64,000 nucleotides of DNA from Sulfobacillus sp. (GTDB taxonomy: Bacteria; Bacillota; Sulfobacillia; Sulfobacillales; Sulfobacillaceae). Shown here piece after piece: positions 17,330 through 24,726 of the stretch (position 1 is its first letter; each line of letters starts with the position of its first letter). The position numbers and the translations under genes are program-made. The notes under the pieces are model-generated. The model saw only the letters and a list, made by a program, of their open reading frames with translations, was not told the origin of the DNA and made no database searches. The stretch is from assembly GCA_027343695.1 (NCBI GenBank), contig DAHWKJ010000049.1:1-64000 (forward strand), read 5' to 3'.

Positions 17330-17358
17330 TTGACATGCGTTGGTAACACAAATACTAT
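17330..17358 (+). promoter_or_regulatory. Sigma-A promoter of the MarR/ABC operon
   Basis: TTGACA (17330-17335), a 17-bp spacer and TACTAT (17353-17358) make a near-consensus promoter. Transcription should start near 17365, only about ten bases before the likely start codon. The promoter shows that the TTG at 17340, in frame further up, cannot be the true start. Confidence 0.8.
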
Positions 17359-17375
17359 GGATATACGAAGGGTTG

Positions 17376-17855
17376 GTGATTGCAATCGATTATCTTTCGG
17401 CACATGACGCGGCGGACAAGATTTCATCATTGGGTGGGCTGTTACGCATGACGATGGACCGACGCCCTCGGCGACCCGAAGGGAGTATGACACGGCTTCA
17501 AGGGTTTTTATTGCTGGCCGTGGCCGATCGCCAAAGCATGCCGATGGCCGACTTGGCGCACCTGTTAGAAGTGGGTCCGGCCACCGTCAGTCAATTTGTG
17601 TCGGCATTAGAATCACGAGGATGGCTGGAACGATATTTGGACCCCGAGGACCGTCGCAGGCATCTAGTACGGGCCACCCCGGTCGGTAAAGCCGTTGCCG
17701 AACGCACACTGGACGGGCGGCGACTTCGTATGGAACGTATTTTGGAGCATCTTAGCGGAGAAGAACGGACCCAGTTGGTCTCCATCGCCCAACATGTGGC
17801 CGAAATCGTCGCATCTGAACCGGAACTTCTAAGGAGGCCACTCGATGTTGAATAA
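17376..17855 (+). CDS. MarR-family transcriptional regulator
   Basis: A protein of about 159 residues with the winged helix-turn-helix of MarR: MTRLQGFLLLAVADRQSMPMADLAHLL leads to the recognition helix in VGPATVSQFVSALESRGW, and the wing is DPEDRRRHLVRATPVG. The start is uncertain; GTG 17376 follows GAAGGG closely and fits a transcription start near 17365, while an ATG at 17449 is possible. The gene overlaps by 11 bp an ABC transporter gene pair. It probably represses its own operon and is released by a small toxic compound, as is usual for MarR proteins next to exporters. Confidence 0.85.
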   Translation: MIAIDYLSAHDAADKISSLGGLLRMTMDRRPRRPEGSMTRLQGFLLLAVADRQSMPMADLAHLLEVGPATVSQFVSALESRGWLERYLDPEDRRRHLVRATPVGKAVAERTLDGRRLRMERILEHLSGEERTQLVSIAQHVAEIVASEPELLRRPLDVE

Positions 17856-18591
17856 CGTGCAAGGCGGTGTCGTGATCGATGCTAAAGGTCTCATTCGGCA
17901 GCATGGTAACGGCCAATCTGCTGTCAAAGCAATTAATGGAATTGATCTGGTCGTGCAATCGGGAGAAATGGTGGCTTTAATGGGTCCGTCAGGGAGCGGC
18001 AAGTCGACCCTGATGCAAATTCTTGGACTGTTGGACCGGCCAAGCCAAGGTTCCTACCATCTGGCGGGAAAAGATGTGAGCCGTCTTAGCAAAGGTGAGT
18101 CAGCAGCCCTTCGGGGCCGTCGGATTGGGTTCGTGTTTCAAGGGATTCATCTATTACCGCGATTGACTGCCATCCGCAACGTTGAACTGCCGATGGTCTA
18201 CGCGCGATTCTCCTCGGCAGAGCGTCGCCGTCGAGCCGAAGACAGTTTGGACCGCGTGGGGCTAGGCACCTTTGCGGGTCGTAGACCCAATCAGTTATCG
18301 GGGGGACAGGCGCAAAGAATTGCGATCGCCCGTGCCGTCGCTCCGGGACCGGACCTATTACTCGCAGACGAACCCACCGGTGCACTGGATCGGGCGTCTG
18401 GACGAGACGTCTTAGCGCTCTTTCAGCAACTTAATCAAGAGTTGGGTCTCACAATTGTGATTGTAACCCACGATCCCTTGGTCGGGCGGCATACCAAGCG
18501 CATTGTCGAACTTGAGGATGGGCGCATCATTGGGGATCGTCCCGTTGAGGACCGCATCTTGGCCCAGAACACATCGGAGGTGGGAGCATGA
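17845..18591 (+). CDS. MacB/LolD-type ABC transporter ATP-binding protein
   Basis: A 248-residue ABC ATPase. Walker A is MGPSGSGKST (about residue 45), the signature is LSGGQAQRIAIARA (about 150), Walker B is LLLADEPTGALD, and the switch His is in VTHDP. Its closest kin are the ATPases of MacB/LolCDE-type mechanotransmission systems and of bacteriocin or peptide exporters. AAGGAGG lies directly upstream. It overlaps the MarR gene by 11 bp and the permease gene by 4 bp (ATGA), so the three are translationally coupled. Confidence 0.9.
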   Translation: MLNNVQGGVVIDAKGLIRQHGNGQSAVKAINGIDLVVQSGEMVALMGPSGSGKSTLMQILGLLDRPSQGSYHLAGKDVSRLSKGESAALRGRRIGFVFQGIHLLPRLTAIRNVELPMVYARFSSAERRRRAEDSLDRVGLGTFAGRRPNQLSGGQAQRIAIARAVAPGPDLLLADEPTGALDRASGRDVLALFQQLNQELGLTIVIVTHDPLVGRHTKRIVELEDGRIIGDRPVEDRILAQNTSEVGA

Positions 18592-19775
18592 ACGCGTTTA
18601 CCATTGCCTTAGATTCGATTTGGAGTCACCGTCTGCGCAGTGCCTTGACGGCTTTGGGTATTGTGATTGGCGTGTTTGCCGTGGTGACTTTAACCTCTTT
18701 GGGGGCTGGAGTGAGCTCGTATGTCAGTGGGCAATTCAAAGTGTTTGGGGCCACGCTGGTCACCGTTTCCCCAGCCACCCCCGGCCAGACCGCAAGGCAT
18801 CCCCACCCAGGATTTAGTCCGGGAGGCAACGTACCGAGTACCCTGACGTTAGGGGATGTCTCAGCGATTTCTGCCTTGCACTCGCCGGCTATTGCCCGGG
18901 TGGCCCCGATGGCCGTGATTCCGGCTCCGATTGGGACTTCGCTCGGTCAGTCTTCGGGTCTTTCCGTAATCGGGACGAATGCCGCCTATTTTCTAGCCGA
19001 ACAGATGAAGTTTAGTGGCGGACGCTTTAATGGGACCGGTGTGGTGTTGGGTAGTAAGGCTGCGGTGGCGTTATTTGGCCATCAAAAACACTTAGAAGGA
19101 CGCACCGTCTACCTCGGTAAAACGCCACTGGTGGTGAGCGGAATCCTTAAGGCTTCCACCGGCATTACCAGTGCAGAGAACAACATGGTGTTCGTACCGG
19201 TTACTACGGGCTTAAACGCGGTCGGGTTAAAAAATATTTCGCAAATCGTGGTGCAAGCAACCAGTGATCAGTCGGTTAATCAGGCCGTATCGGCCGTGAC
19301 AGGAGTCTTGAATCATCGGCACCCGGTTCACGATTTTTCGGTCACTAAGGACACCCAATTTCTTACCACCATAAATAAAACGCTGTCTACCATTACGATC
19401 TTTCTCAGTGGACTAGCCGCGATTTCACTGTTGGTGGGGGGGATCGGCATCATGAATATTATGCTGGTCACTGTCACCGAACGCTTTCGAGAAATCGGGA
19501 TTCGTAAGGCGCTTGGTGCTCGGGATGGCGATATCCTGGTGCAATTTCTCGCGGAATCGGTTCTTTTAGCCCTATTAGGCGGTGCGATTGGCGTGGGACT
19601 ATCGGCCATTGCAAGTCACGTGATTGGAAAATTAGCAGGATTTCCCGCTGGGGTAACCGTGGGCTCGATCGTACTGGCTATCGGATTTTCGGTTGGGGTG
19701 GGAATTGTGTTCGGCGTGTTGCCCGCGTTACGAGCTTCTCGCCTGATGCCTGCCGAGGCGCTTCGTACCGAATAA
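18588..19775 (+). CDS. MacB/FtsX-type ABC transporter permease
   Basis: A 395-residue permease with the four-helix MacB layout: one helix at about residues 18-40, a large outside domain of about 220 residues, then three helices (about 265-290, 320-345 and 355-380). The segment VGGIGIMNIMLVTVTERFREIGIRKALGA is split here as VGGIGIMNIMLV and REIGIRKALGAR; it is the family hallmark. With the ATPase upstream it would export a peptide, lipid or antibiotic by mechanotransmission. No MacA-like periplasmic adaptor is present, as expected for a single-membrane cell. A strong terminator follows. Confidence 0.9.
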   Translation: MNAFTIALDSIWSHRLRSALTALGIVIGVFAVVTLTSLGAGVSSYVSGQFKVFGATLVTVSPATPGQTARHPHPGFSPGGNVPSTLTLGDVSAISALHSPAIARVAPMAVIPAPIGTSLGQSSGLSVIGTNAAYFLAEQMKFSGGRFNGTGVVLGSKAAVALFGHQKHLEGRTVYLGKTPLVVSGILKASTGITSAENNMVFVPVTTGLNAVGLKNISQIVVQATSDQSVNQAVSAVTGVLNHRHPVHDFSVTKDTQFLTTINKTLSTITIFLSGLAAISLLVGGIGIMNIMLVTVTERFREIGIRKALGARDGDILVQFLAESVLLALLGGAIGVGLSAIASHVIGKLAGFPAGVTVGSIVLAIGFSVGVGIVFGVLPALRASRLMPAEALRTE

Positions 19776-19787
19776 ATGGCTTGAGAG

Positions 19788-19831
19788 AAAAGGGCAGGGG
19801 CGCGAACGTTAAGGCGCCCCTGCCCTTTTTT
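19788..19831 (+). terminator. Strong rho-independent terminator of the MarR/ABC operon
   Basis: AGGGCAGGGGCGC (19791-19803) pairs perfectly with GCGCCCCTGCCCT (19814-19826) around a 10-base loop, with AAA before it and six T after it. Confidence 0.95.
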
Positions 19832-19917
19832 GGTTGTGGGGTGCGTGACTACAGCCACCTTTAGAGCCCCCGCTGCGAATCATGTATCAACAACGTATAG
19901 AAGGGACGGATGCAACG

Positions 19918-20631
19918 ATGACCCGAGGTCTTTTGGTTATTGCCAGTGCCGGATTGGTGGCTCTCGGCATACCACTCAGTGGAATGAGTTCTGCGATGGG
20001 AACATCGGCGGGCCACTTCTTGAATCAAATTGGAGTGACGTCTTCGCCGTCCCTATCTCAACGCGTCGAAAAAGAACTAGGCGCGGCGAATCAGGCGGGT
20101 ATCTTAGCCGAAACTGCCGTGGTCCAAGGCAAACAGAAGGCGGCTTTCAGTGAGGCCCATCAATTGGTTCGGGACATGGTACGGGTGAAAACCACTTGGC
20201 GACAGGATCATGTGCCGGCTACCACGCTCATGACAGAAGATTTGAGCACGACCATGAACACCGTGCTGGGTCTAAAGCAAGATCTAGAGACGGTTGGATG
20301 GGTGGGAACCGGATCCCTCGTGCGCTCTTTAACCGCATCTTGGAGCACAGGGGCCAGCCTCTTACGGATCTCTGGTGTCAAAAGTTTGGGTACGACCTCT
20401 TATTCCACCGTTCTGCCGGCACCCACTGTGACGACCGTGACGACGATGCCTAGCAGCACGGTGGCCACGACCGCGCCACTAGTAGAAGCATCCTCTACTT
20501 CTAAGGCGTCCGAGAAGTCCGGTAAGAGTGACAAAGGCCATGGCGACAAAGGTCATGGTAAGCAGAATCGGTGGGGTCGGGGTCCTACCCATCCTGGGCA
20601 TCAATCCAAACATCATCAGCATGGTCATTAG
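19918..20631 (+). CDS. Secreted protein with His/Lys-rich tail
   Basis: A 237-residue exported protein of no family known to me. The N-terminus is a signal peptide (MTRGLLVIASAGLVALGIPLS), the middle (about 45-165) is helical and repeats a four-helix-like pattern, then comes a Thr/Ser/Val linker and a tail rich in Lys, Gly and His ending GHQSKHHQHGH. The tail could bind metal ions or the cell wall. The middle resembles the DUF5667-like helical domains of exported proteins, but this is a weak impression. ATG 19918 is favoured over an ATG at 19882 because the latter lacks a ribosome site and a signal sequence at its start. Confidence 0.6.
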   Translation: MTRGLLVIASAGLVALGIPLSGMSSAMGTSAGHFLNQIGVTSSPSLSQRVEKELGAANQAGILAETAVVQGKQKAAFSEAHQLVRDMVRVKTTWRQDHVPATTLMTEDLSTTMNTVLGLKQDLETVGWVGTGSLVRSLTASWSTGASLLRISGVKSLGTTSYSTVLPAPTVTTVTTMPSSTVATTAPLVEASSTSKASEKSGKSDKGHGDKGHGKQNRWGRGPTHPGHQSKHHQHGH

Positions 20632-20653
20632 CCCAGGAGAATAAGCCGTTGGG

Positions 20654-20692
20654 AGGTATCTCACACTATTGTCGAGGTGGTGTGAGATGCCT
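20654..20692 (+). promoter_or_regulatory. Hairpin covering the ribosome site of the DUF1540 gene
   Basis: AGGTATCTCACAC (20654-20666) pairs with GTGTGAGATGCCT (20680-20692), with one G-T pair, around a 13-base loop. The loop holds the GAGGTG ribosome site (20674-20679) and the 3' arm holds the ATG at 20687. The structure may control translation of the DUF1540 gene, or it may be a leftover terminator of the gene before it; there is no T-run. Confidence 0.55.
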
Positions 20693-20926
20693 AACCAATG
20701 GATTCAATGCTTCGTCGAGACCTGCATGAACTGGGACGATGGCGGTCAATGCGGACTCGATACGATTCAAGTCGGGAGCCGGCATGCCTGGTGGAATGAT
20801 GTGAAGTATGCGTTAGCCAATGAGGTGCCAGAAGAGCGAGATACCTCCTGCCAAAATTTTTCTCCGCGTCCTGAACCAAGAAATTCTAACGGGATTCATA
20901 ATCCTAACGATCAGGGGACTCCTTGA
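20687..20926 (+). CDS. DUF1540-domain protein
   Basis: A 79-residue protein whose first 35 residues fit the DUF1540 pattern: IQCFVETCMNWDDGGQCGLD gives Cys-x5-Cys, a Trp, then Gly-x-Cys, followed by TIQV. A fourth Cys is near residue 57. DUF1540 proteins are small, common in spore-forming Firmicutes, and thought to bind a metal through these cysteines; their role is not known. The start is set by GAGGTG at 20674, 7 bp before the ATG, both inside a hairpin. The stop lies inside a second large hairpin. Confidence 0.7.
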   Translation: MPNQWIQCFVETCMNWDDGGQCGLDTIQVGSRHAWWNDVKYALANEVPEERDTSCQNFSPRPEPRNSNGIHNPNDQGTP

Positions 20927-20949
20927 GAGAGTCCTGCTGAATCGTTAGG
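20903..20949. terminator. Large hairpin at the end of the DUF1540 gene
   Basis: CCTAACGAT (20903-20911) pairs with ATCGTTAGG (20941-20949), and an inner GGACTC pairs with GAGTCC. The loop contains the stop codon of the DUF1540 gene. It sits between convergent genes and probably stops transcription from both directions, although no T-run is seen. Confidence 0.65.
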
Positions 20950-20959
20950 GCTATATTCC

Positions 20960-21274
20960 TTAGTCGTTCTCCTGATCCAAGAATTCGCGGTGCCCCACGC
21001 TGCGCATGAAGAGCTCGGCGAGTCGTTGCTGCTCCCTCGGGGAGGCGTCTTTCCACGCGTCCCACACCATTTGGTCCCCGGAGCTCGCGTCGCGGGGACG
21101 TGACTTGGAGGTGGCTACTACATCGTTGCCGATTTGCACCAGGATGCCGTCGAGATGGGCGGCGTCACCGGCCTCGAATTTATCTTTGGTAAATTTCCAG
21201 ACTTCTTCCACACTCCGTGGCAATTGTCTTTCTGAAGCCATGATGGATAGCACCGTTCTGATGGACTTATCCAA
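20960..21274 (-). CDS. Hypothetical protein next to the IS element
   Basis: A charged, helical protein of up to 104 residues (VEEVWKFTKDKFEAGD in the N-terminal third, SPREQQRLAELFMRSV near the end). I do not recognise it. The start is unclear: TTG 21274, GTG 21253 and ATG 21241 are all in frame, none has a good ribosome site, and a stop codon lies three codons above the TTG. The 5' end may have been replaced when the neighbouring IS607 element inserted. A 7-bp inverted repeat lies just upstream. Confidence 0.45.
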   Translation of the reverse strand: MDKSIRTVLSIMASERQLPRSVEEVWKFTKDKFEAGDAAHLDGILVQIGNDVVATSKSRPRDASSGDQMVWDAWKDASPREQQRLAELFMRSVGHREFLDQEND

Positions 21275-21277
21275 GAC

Positions 21278-21301
21278 TGATCATCGTTAAGTAAATGATC
21301 A
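21278..21301. repeat. 7-bp inverted repeat near the IS607 right end
   Basis: TGATCAT (21278-21284) and ATGATCA (21295-21301) are exact inverted copies around a 10-base loop. They lie about 110 bp beyond the tnpB stop, close to where the element should end, and just before the hypothetical gene on the same strand. Confidence 0.4.
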
Positions 21302-21408
21302 AACTTTTCGCCACCTTCCTGCTTCATGGCGTCATGGCTTCTTAGGGTCTCCAGGACCGGTCGTCCACCAGAGGGCGCTCCACAGGCTTGTCACCGAGCA
21401 GTCCTGCG
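21300..21408 (-). ncRNA. Likely omega-RNA (reRNA) 3' region downstream of tnpB
   Basis: TnpB nucleases of the IS200/IS605/IS607 group use an RNA that starts inside the 3' part of tnpB and runs through the right end into the flank, where the guide lies. The 110 bp after the tnpB stop are not coding on this strand and contain short stems (GGAC/GTCC around 21350-21365 and GCAG/CTGC near 21400). This placement follows from the family; I cannot fix the exact boundary or the guide. Confidence 0.4.
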
Positions 21409-22596
21409 TTAGTCAGGAACGGGTGAGCAGCCGCTCACCGAACTCTCGGCCACTGTACGTAAATTGATCGCCGCATTCACGTCTCGGTCATGGTGTGTGT
21501 GACACTCTACGCATGTCCACTCCCGCACCGAGAGCGGCATTTTCGGCATTTTGTATCCACAGGCGGAACACGTTTTGCTGCTCGGATACCATCGATCCAC
21601 CGCGATGACGGTCTTTCCCCGCTGAGCCGCCTTGTATTCGATTTGGCGGCGAAATTCGCCAAATCCCATATCCGCGATGGATCGGGCTAAATGATGATTT
21701 TTGATCATCCCCTTGACGTTGAGATCCTCGATGGCAATGACATCGAAGCGTTCGACGAGCATCGTCGTGAGTTGATGCAGGGCCTCTGCCCGGATATCCG
21801 CAATCCGCGCATGGAGCCGTGCCATGCGCCGTTGGGTTTTGACCATATTCTTTGACCACGGGATAGGCATCCCTTTGGGGATGGGCTGGCCGGGCTGAAG
21901 CCCGGCACGCACTGTGGCGACCTCCATCTGGCGACTAAAGCGCTTCGACAGGTCCTGGAGCTTTTTCTGTGCGGCAGCATAGGCTTTGGGTCCCACGATC
22001 TTCGCTTCGGTCGAAAGCGTTGCCAACGCCGACACCCCCAAGTCCACGCCAACGACCGTTTGGTTTTCACGGCAGATACGGGGCGGATCGGGAATCTCGA
22101 CGGTGACACTCAAGAACCAGCGGTCGGCAGTCCGGGAGATCGTGCCTTCCACGACTTTGCCCACGAAGCGCAAGGCTTCGTGCAGGCGCACCCAACCGAG
22201 TTTGGGGATATGCACCTTCCGGTCTTTCATGACAAACTGATCATTCGTGAGGGTAAAGCTGTCGTGACGGCCTTTCTTCTTGAAGGTCGGATACTCGGCG
22301 GTCCCCGCAAAGAAATTCTTGAACGCTTGACCCAAGTGCATAATCGCCATCTGGGGTGCGTTCTTGGTGACCTCCAGCATCCAGGGAAACTGATCGCCTT
22401 TGATCGCGTTGAGTTGCTTGCGCAATGCCGGATCGGAGGGCTTTGACCCGGTCGGATCCGCTTTCCAGGCCTCGTATTGTCGTTGCCATTCGGCTAACGC
22501 CCAATGGTAGGCAAACCGCGCCGTCCCGGCGGCTTTGCGACAGTACGTCTCCTGCACATCGTGGGGATCGAGGGCAATCTTGTGGGCGAGCATCAT
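21409..22596 (-). CDS. tnpB: TnpB, RNA-guided nuclease of an IS607-family element
   Basis: A 395-residue TnpB with a complete RuvC active site: Asp185 in VVGVDLGVSA, Glu290 in VIAIEDLNVKG and Asp372 in RDVNAAINLR. The zinc ribbon has CSACG (Cys343, Cys346) and CVEC (Cys362, Cys365). The N-terminal wedge/REC part runs to about residue 175 (AFKNFFAGTAEYPTFKKKG is a family hallmark). It cuts DNA matched by an omega-RNA next to a transposon-associated motif and so helps keep the element in the genome. GGAGGAGG lies upstream of two adjacent ATG codons, and the gene overlaps tnpA as ATGA. All catalytic residues are present although the partner tnpA is split. Confidence 0.92.
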   Translation of the reverse strand: MMLAHKIALDPHDVQETYCRKAAGTARFAYHWALAEWQRQYEAWKADPTGSKPSDPALRKQLNAIKGDQFPWMLEVTKNAPQMAIMHLGQAFKNFFAGTAEYPTFKKKGRHDSFTLTNDQFVMKDRKVHIPKLGWVRLHEALRFVGKVVEGTISRTADRWFLSVTVEIPDPPRICRENQTVVGVDLGVSALATLSTEAKIVGPKAYAAAQKKLQDLSKRFSRQMEVATVRAGLQPGQPIPKGMPIPWSKNMVKTQRRMARLHARIADIRAEALHQLTTMLVERFDVIAIEDLNVKGMIKNHHLARSIADMGFGEFRRQIEYKAAQRGKTVIAVDRWYPSSKTCSACGYKMPKMPLSVREWTCVECHTHHDRDVNAAINLRTVAESSVSGCSPVPD

Positions 22597-23084
22597 GACG
22601 ATGCCTCCTCCACGGCGTGTTTCACGCCGTCCAACAATTTTTGGTTCTTCCGCGAGCGACTTCCATAGAGCCGCGCCGAAAATACCGTGATGATCTCCAG
22701 GACATCCTGCGCCAACTCTTCCTCAAAGGTCGTGTCTTCGCCTTGGTTAAGGATCACGACCTCGACGTGCTTCGCTTCACACATGGCGAACACCAGTTCC
22801 GCGCCAAAGCGCAGGAGTCGATCCTGGTGCGTCACGACCAGCCGACCGATCCGGTCGGCGAGGATGTCATTTAAGAGGCGTTTCAGGCCCTTCTTGTGGT
22901 AGTTCATCCCCGACCCGAGGTCGGCGATCACCTCAAAGGTCCAGCCTTGGCGGGCACAGTAGAGTTCCAGCACCTGCTTTTGCCGTTCGAGATCGTCTTT
23001 CTGGTCAGGACTCGATACGCGCGCATAGGCGATGGTTTTGCGCAAGGCGGCGTGACGATGAAACTGTTCGGGTCGTATCCGCGC
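22593..23084 (-). pseudogene. tnpA: IS607 TnpA serine recombinase domain (downstream of in-frame stop)
   Basis: The serine resolvase part of an IS607-type transposase: KTIAYARVSSPDQKDDLERQ carries the nucleophile Ser in the RVSS motif, and HQDRLLRFG holds the conserved Arg residues. About 163 codons are open after a TGA at 23085-23087. The same frame continues upstream of the TGA into the HTH domain listed separately, so one base change has cut an otherwise whole 209-residue tnpA, or the gene is read through. Independent expression from TTG 23045 is possible but lacks a ribosome site. The 3' end overlaps tnpB by ATGA. Confidence 0.85.
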
Positions 23085-23222
23085 TCAGTCATAACGCCGA
23101 TAGCCACCCGGTGTCCGTTCATCGGGCACCAACGTTCCTTCGTGTTCCCATCGTCGCAATGTCGACGGGGTGACCCCCAAAAACTCGGCCGCTTCCCTAA
23201 TGCCAACAAGTTTTCGATTCAT
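23085..23222 (-). pseudogene. tnpA: IS607 TnpA N-terminal MerR-like HTH domain (45 residues)
   Basis: ATG 23222 opens a frame of 45 codons that reads as the MerR-type DNA-binding domain of IS607 transposases: LVGIREAAEFLGVTPSTLRR, then WEHEGTLVPDERTPGGYRRY, where it stops at TGA 23085-23087. In intact relatives the text runs on through this linker into the recombinase. Thirteen sense codons join the TGA to the recombinase frame. A TATAAT lies 6 bp above the ATG, so the message would be nearly leaderless. Confidence 0.85.
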
Positions 23223-23228
23223 ACCATA

Positions 23229-23234
23229 ATTATA
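23229..23234 (-). promoter_or_regulatory. -10 element of the tnpA promoter
   Basis: The minus strand has TATAAT at 23234-23229, with a weak -35 (TTACCT) 17 bp further up. The ATG of tnpA begins 6 bp after it, so transcription should start at or within two bases of the start codon, giving a leaderless message. The stretch 23223-23341 otherwise holds no gene; the left end of the element must lie in it. Confidence 0.5.
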
Positions 23235-23341
23235 CAACGATGGATAACCATAGGTAAAGTTTTAAGAAACTGTTAAAACCCCCCACTTCATAGGGTGTGA
23301 CAGAAACCTCCCGATATACGAAGAATAGGCACCGTCTGCTG

Positions 23342-24562
23342 CTAACTTTCTTGAGCGTGGGGCCAATAATCAGGTGAGGAGGACGGTTTGGGTCGAGCTA
23401 GACCGAGCCAAATGGCGGTGTGGTGTACGAGACCCGACACCCAGTGAGCAAACGCTACCCAAATGCCTTCCCAGCGCGGTAGTGGGTGTGCCGTGACTTG
23501 AGGCTTAGATTTCACGGATAGGATCGGACGGGTTGTCACTGGGGGCGCCTTCGGAGCTTGGGTCGTATGAAAGCTATAGTGATACCCAATTTGAATTTGT
23601 TTGGAGAGGTTTTTTGATTGAGCCGTACTGAGGCCTGCTGTGGAGTAGTACCAATGCACCGAGATATCTTGACGGATCCCGTCATAGAGCGGGATATGCC
23701 AATTATCTTGCAATGCGGCAAAATAACCGAGACGACCCCACGTCGGATCCGCGACCACCCAGCCTACGGAAGGCAGGTAGAACTCCACCCATTGGTGAAA
23801 GCCTCCTTGGCCAGCCCCATTATTGGTCACATAGCCACCCACCAATTGTGCCGGAATATGATCGGTCCGTAGAAGCGCGACATAGAGGTCTGCAAAGTCG
23901 CTACAGATACCGAGATGGGTTTGTAACGTTGCAATCGCGCTGCCCGATGGCTTAAGCGTGTAATTATAATTAATATTGTGCACAATCCATTGGAAAATTG
24001 CGTCAGCTTTTTGGTACGGATTTTGACTCGAGTTCGTGATTTGGCGATCTAGGGCAACCAAGGGCGGCGCATCGGTATTTACTCCCTGGCTGTATTCAAG
24101 CTTAGGATTGGTATAGGTTTGGTACGTCGCACTCTTGGTGTTATAAGCTGGATAGGTTGTGGGCAGCTTATAACTGATGTTCGATGAGGTCGCCACATAA
24201 TGTAGCACAATGGTCTCGGTTTGCCCGGGCTTGATTTCAGCCCAAGTATATACGCCGATCAGGTTGCCGAATTGGTCATAATGGGTACTGCTGGGATTCA
24301 CCGACGCACTCGCGAGACTCACGGTGGAATAACTAGTCTGGGGCGCTAAGAGTACCACATGGGCGTTGACATTCAACGCTAGGACATGGCTTTTATTGGT
24401 GATGGTAACCGTTTTCGTAAATCGATAGTAGGCCGGCAACGTCGTGACGGCATCGGTGGAAGACAACCTGGGCTGACTCCGATGCGATGCACTGGCCAAG
24501 GGAGAGAGCCACAGTAAAAGGACTAAGCCTAACAAGATGGTCGACCATGCTCGCTTCATCAT
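23342..24562 (-). CDS. Secreted transglutaminase-like (TGc) protein
   Basis: A 406-residue exported protein. The signal peptide covers about residues 1-26 (ILLGLVLLLWLSPLASAS), then comes a beta-rich domain (about 40-130), a TGc cysteine-protease-like domain (about 170-275) with Cys220 in LGICSDFADLY, His256 in GGFHQWVEFYLP and Asp272 in VVADPTWG, and a Pro/Lys-rich C-terminal part ending in a hydrophobic patch (WVAFAHWVSGLVHHTAIWLGL) that may anchor it. All three catalytic residues are present. Such proteins cross-link or cleave peptides at the cell surface. It stands alone next to the IS607 element. Confidence 0.8.
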   Translation of the reverse strand: MMKRAWSTILLGLVLLLWLSPLASASHRSQPRLSSTDAVTTLPAYYRFTKTVTITNKSHVLALNVNAHVVLLAPQTSYSTVSLASASVNPSSTHYDQFGNLIGVYTWAEIKPGQTETIVLHYVATSSNISYKLPTTYPAYNTKSATYQTYTNPKLEYSQGVNTDAPPLVALDRQITNSSQNPYQKADAIFQWIVHNINYNYTLKPSGSAIATLQTHLGICSDFADLYVALLRTDHIPAQLVGGYVTNNGAGQGGFHQWVEFYLPSVGWVVADPTWGRLGYFAALQDNWHIPLYDGIRQDISVHWYYSTAGLSTAQSKNLSKQIQIGYHYSFHTTQAPKAPPVTTRPILSVKSKPQVTAHPLPRWEGIWVAFAHWVSGLVHHTAIWLGLARPKPSSSPDYWPHAQES

Positions 24563-24726
24563 GCGCTACGCTCCGTTCCCGTTGATTACCAGAATCACTG
24601 GCCGCCATCCGATGTGATCCTCTTTTTCAGTACGATCATGGATCAGCCTTGGGCAAAAAACACCCAAGAGGCGCCGCGAATCCCTCTATCAGGATTAACG
24701 CCTACGCCTCTCGAAATGTTTCACGG

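Noticed and set aside
18086-18385. 99-codon minus-strand ORF opposite the ABC ATPase
   Set aside because: Antisense shadow of a well-supported ABC gene.
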